Source of the DNA: Brienomyrus brachyistius | Taxonomy: Eukaryota; Chordata; Actinopteri; Osteoglossiformes; Mormyridae | Assembly: GCF_023856365.1 (NCBI RefSeq) | Contig: NC_064537.1 | Span: forward strand, 12,000,130-12,064,129 | Direction of reading: 5' to 3' | Length of the DNA stretch: 64,000 nucleotides | Shown: positions 62,045 through 64,000 of the stretch, piece after piece | How positions within the stretch are numbered: position 1 is the first letter of the stretch | Layout of the letters: every line of letters begins with the position of its first letter | Notes under the pieces: model-generated | Seen by the model: only the letters and a program-made list of their open reading frames with translations | Told to the model about the DNA's origin: nothing | Database searches by the model: none | Program-made: the position numbers and the translations under genes

Positions 62045-62335
62045 TTGTTAGGTACTTGTGAGATACTCGCTACTTAAAGGCCCAAAAGGCAGGTTGTGGG
62101 TTTGATTCTCAGCCCATTCTTCTCTGTGTGTTTTGCTTTATGCATTTTTTTGTTTGCATAGGATTCCTCTGGGTGCACCAGCTTCCGGCTGCGATGCAGA
62201 AAGACACAGTGATTTCTCTTAGTTGCCTGCTGTGAGCGTGTATCCACCGATGGACTCGCATATCATGAAAAGTGGCCCCTTGAACTCTTTACTTTGAGGC
62301 TCTAGGTTCAGCATAACCCTGAAAGATGGATGGAT
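62045..62335 (+). mobile_element. SINE copy, plus strand, nearly full length
   Basis: A tRNA-like head is suggested by GGTTGTGGGTTTGATTCTCA (B-box-like). The body follows the family order: CTCTGTGTGTTTTGC, AGGATTCCTCTGGGTGCACC, GATGGACTCGC. The copy ends with ACCCTGAAAGATGGATGGAT, the typical tail. Confidence 0.6.
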
Positions 62336-62377
62336 GTATTAACACACAATTGAAAACTCAAAATGATGCATTAATGC

Positions 62378-62630
62378 TATTTCTGATGACCTCTGTGGGA
62401 CGGCAACCCATCGCAGGACATGCTACATTCACTCACACCTATGGGCAATGTGGTGACTCCAATTCATCTAATCATGTTCTAGTACTGTGGGGGGAAACTG
62501 GAGAACCAGGAGGAAACCCTGCGATAACATGGAGAGAACATGGAGAGAACATGCAAACTCCACACAAACTCAAACTCTGGCCCCAAAGTTGCGACGACAC
62601 AGTAACAACTGCACCACCGCATTACCCCTC
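62378..62630 (-). mobile_element. SINE copy, minus strand, lacking the 3' tail
   Basis: GGCAACCCATCGCAGGACAT, GGGCAATGTGGTGACTCCAA, ACTGTGGGGGGAAACTGGAG, GAACATGCAAACTCCACACA and then the complement of the tRNA-like head (AACAACTGCACCACCGCATT). This copy retains the head that is missing at 55699. Confidence 0.7.
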
Positions 62631-63754
62631 TAGTACTGAAAATCAGTGAAGCATTTAAGTAAAATAATGAAAAAATAATGCGGAATCACTCAGCTGCAGG
62701 ACATGGTCATTGTTTACCAAGGTTAAATAAGTACATCAATAGCAGAAGGTTCTCGGTCACTTTCTTGTCTTTGTGTCTCACATGTATTTGGTCTCGCGCT
62801 CTTGTTGTGGCGTGGCTATACATTTATTCATCCTATTTATTTATTTGATTGATCGATTGTTTAGTTGCGTCCAATCCTATACACCCGACGGATTTTTGGT
62901 TACTATATCACAGTAATTACTGCCCTGTACATATTTTACAAATCAAACGAACAATCCTTGACTTTCAGAAGAAACATTCTCGATAGCCTGCCTGAGAAGT
63001 TCTATATGTCATCAGTTTGTCTTTGACTTCCATAACCATACAGCCAGCAGGCTTCACTGTGCCCTATCGGCATGACCCTGAGACCATTGAGTATACGTTA
63101 GGCTAACGGCTAATTAATCTTAGCTGTATGTCAGGCTCAACTGTTCCCCAAATACTCTTACTGTCACTCATAGGCAGAAACATCTGTACATTGTAGAACG
63201 GGTGGAGCCACACCTACACGTTTATAATGCTTCGATAAGTCAACCTGCTAATCTTTCAGGTTGAAAGTCCAGCTAGTAATTCCAACCTTTCACGATTATT
63301 TATAGCCAGCGCTCATCTGGAGCACATGTTTCTCATACTCCATCTTGCTTCTCTATCTCTCTAAAATCCGGGGGAAAACCCTCCGATGCCATGGAAACGA
63401 TGAGAGGAAAGCTCGCCGGGGTGAGAAGGTGAGAGATGTGGAAAAGGGGGCCAGTCCCCGGCTTCTTGCGCCCAAGCACACACACGGATTACACCGTTAG
63501 GGGTACACGTCTCTGCCGACCTACATATCCTGCAGCACGGCGCATCACATGTTACCCATTTGCACAGCTGGATAATTGATGTCCTTTTGGTAGAGGTCAG
63601 TGGTACAGCACCAGGCAGATGGTTCTGCTCATCTCTAGGGTATAAGTCTTACGTGTTAATTTCTATAACGAACAGACTTACTGATCAGTGTAGTTACTGG
63701 CCATCATGCCTTCTTTTATCTAGATAGATAGATAGATAGATAGATTGATTGATT

Positions 63755-63811
<57 letters not shown>

Positions 63812-64000
63812 CAGATATTTTTAGGTTGTAGTATCTTAACTGACATTAATTAACATTGATAATCCCATTTTACAGTCTGCCTCTGTTTGCATTTATGTTT
63901 CATTAATACATTCATTTGTGTCATGTCATATTCAATTGGGATTATTTCTCAATTTGAAAACACAACAATAAAATGCGCACATGCAAGGAGGCTATAGACT
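62631..64000. other. Intergenic DNA without a recognisable gene
   Basis: AT-rich non-coding sequence to the window edge, containing the GATA tetranucleotide array. No exon seen. Confidence 0.5.
63721..63811. repeat. (GATA)n / (TAGA)n tetranucleotide microsatellite
   Basis: About 22 tetramers, with a short block of GATT units (about 63743-63756) dividing the array. Confidence 0.97.

Overview
This is nuclear DNA from a ray-finned fish, most likely a teleost. The evidence is a spliced vertebrate gene with GT/AG boundaries, several copies of tRNA-derived SINEs of fish type, fold-back elements, and abundant micro- and minisatellites. There is no prokaryotic gene organisation, no rRNA or tRNA gene, and no CRISPR array. 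Species cannot be assigned from the window.

The left 21 kb is the 5' part of a minus-strand tex2 gene (testis-expressed 2, an ER membrane lipid-transfer protein). The large first coding exon (4417-6028, start codon 6003-6001) encodes the N-terminal 529 residues and both membrane segments. The C-terminal lipid-binding exons are not found in 1-4416 and should lie to the left of the window. A good candidate 5'-UTR exon lies at 18863-18950, and a CpG-rich first-exon/promoter region at about 20.2-20.95 kb. If the UTR exon is joined as predicted, the mRNA carries two short uORFs, and the second one stops on the tex2 start codon in an ATGA overlap.

About 3 kb further upstream, also on the minus strand, is a complete intronless reading frame for an eight-pass MARVEL-domain protein of the myeloid-associated differentiation marker (MYADM) family (24103-24969). 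Just upstream of it (25060-25777) is a broken stretch of minus-strand open frames of unknown nature.

From about 25.8 kb to 64 kb I find no convincing gene. This region is rich in repeats: a perfect 31-bp GC-rich array (31.4 kb), a 26-bp array beside a TG/CA tract (47.9-48.9 kb), a 3.2-kb array of roughly 45-bp units with a higher-order repeat of 715/625 bp (52.4-55.6 kb), and a second 31-bp array (60.4-61.2 kb). It also holds many dinucleotide tracts, a fold-back MITE-like element (43.4 kb) and several SINE copies, including an inverted pair at 62.0-62.6 kb. Long apparent reading frames in these arrays come from repeat units without stop codons and are not genes.

I did not find a clearly new biological system. 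The observations most worth checking are the tex2 uORF/start overlap, the higher-order structure of the 52-56 kb array, the tandem CRE palindromes at 57.2 kb, and the CTCF-like site at 56.13 kb.
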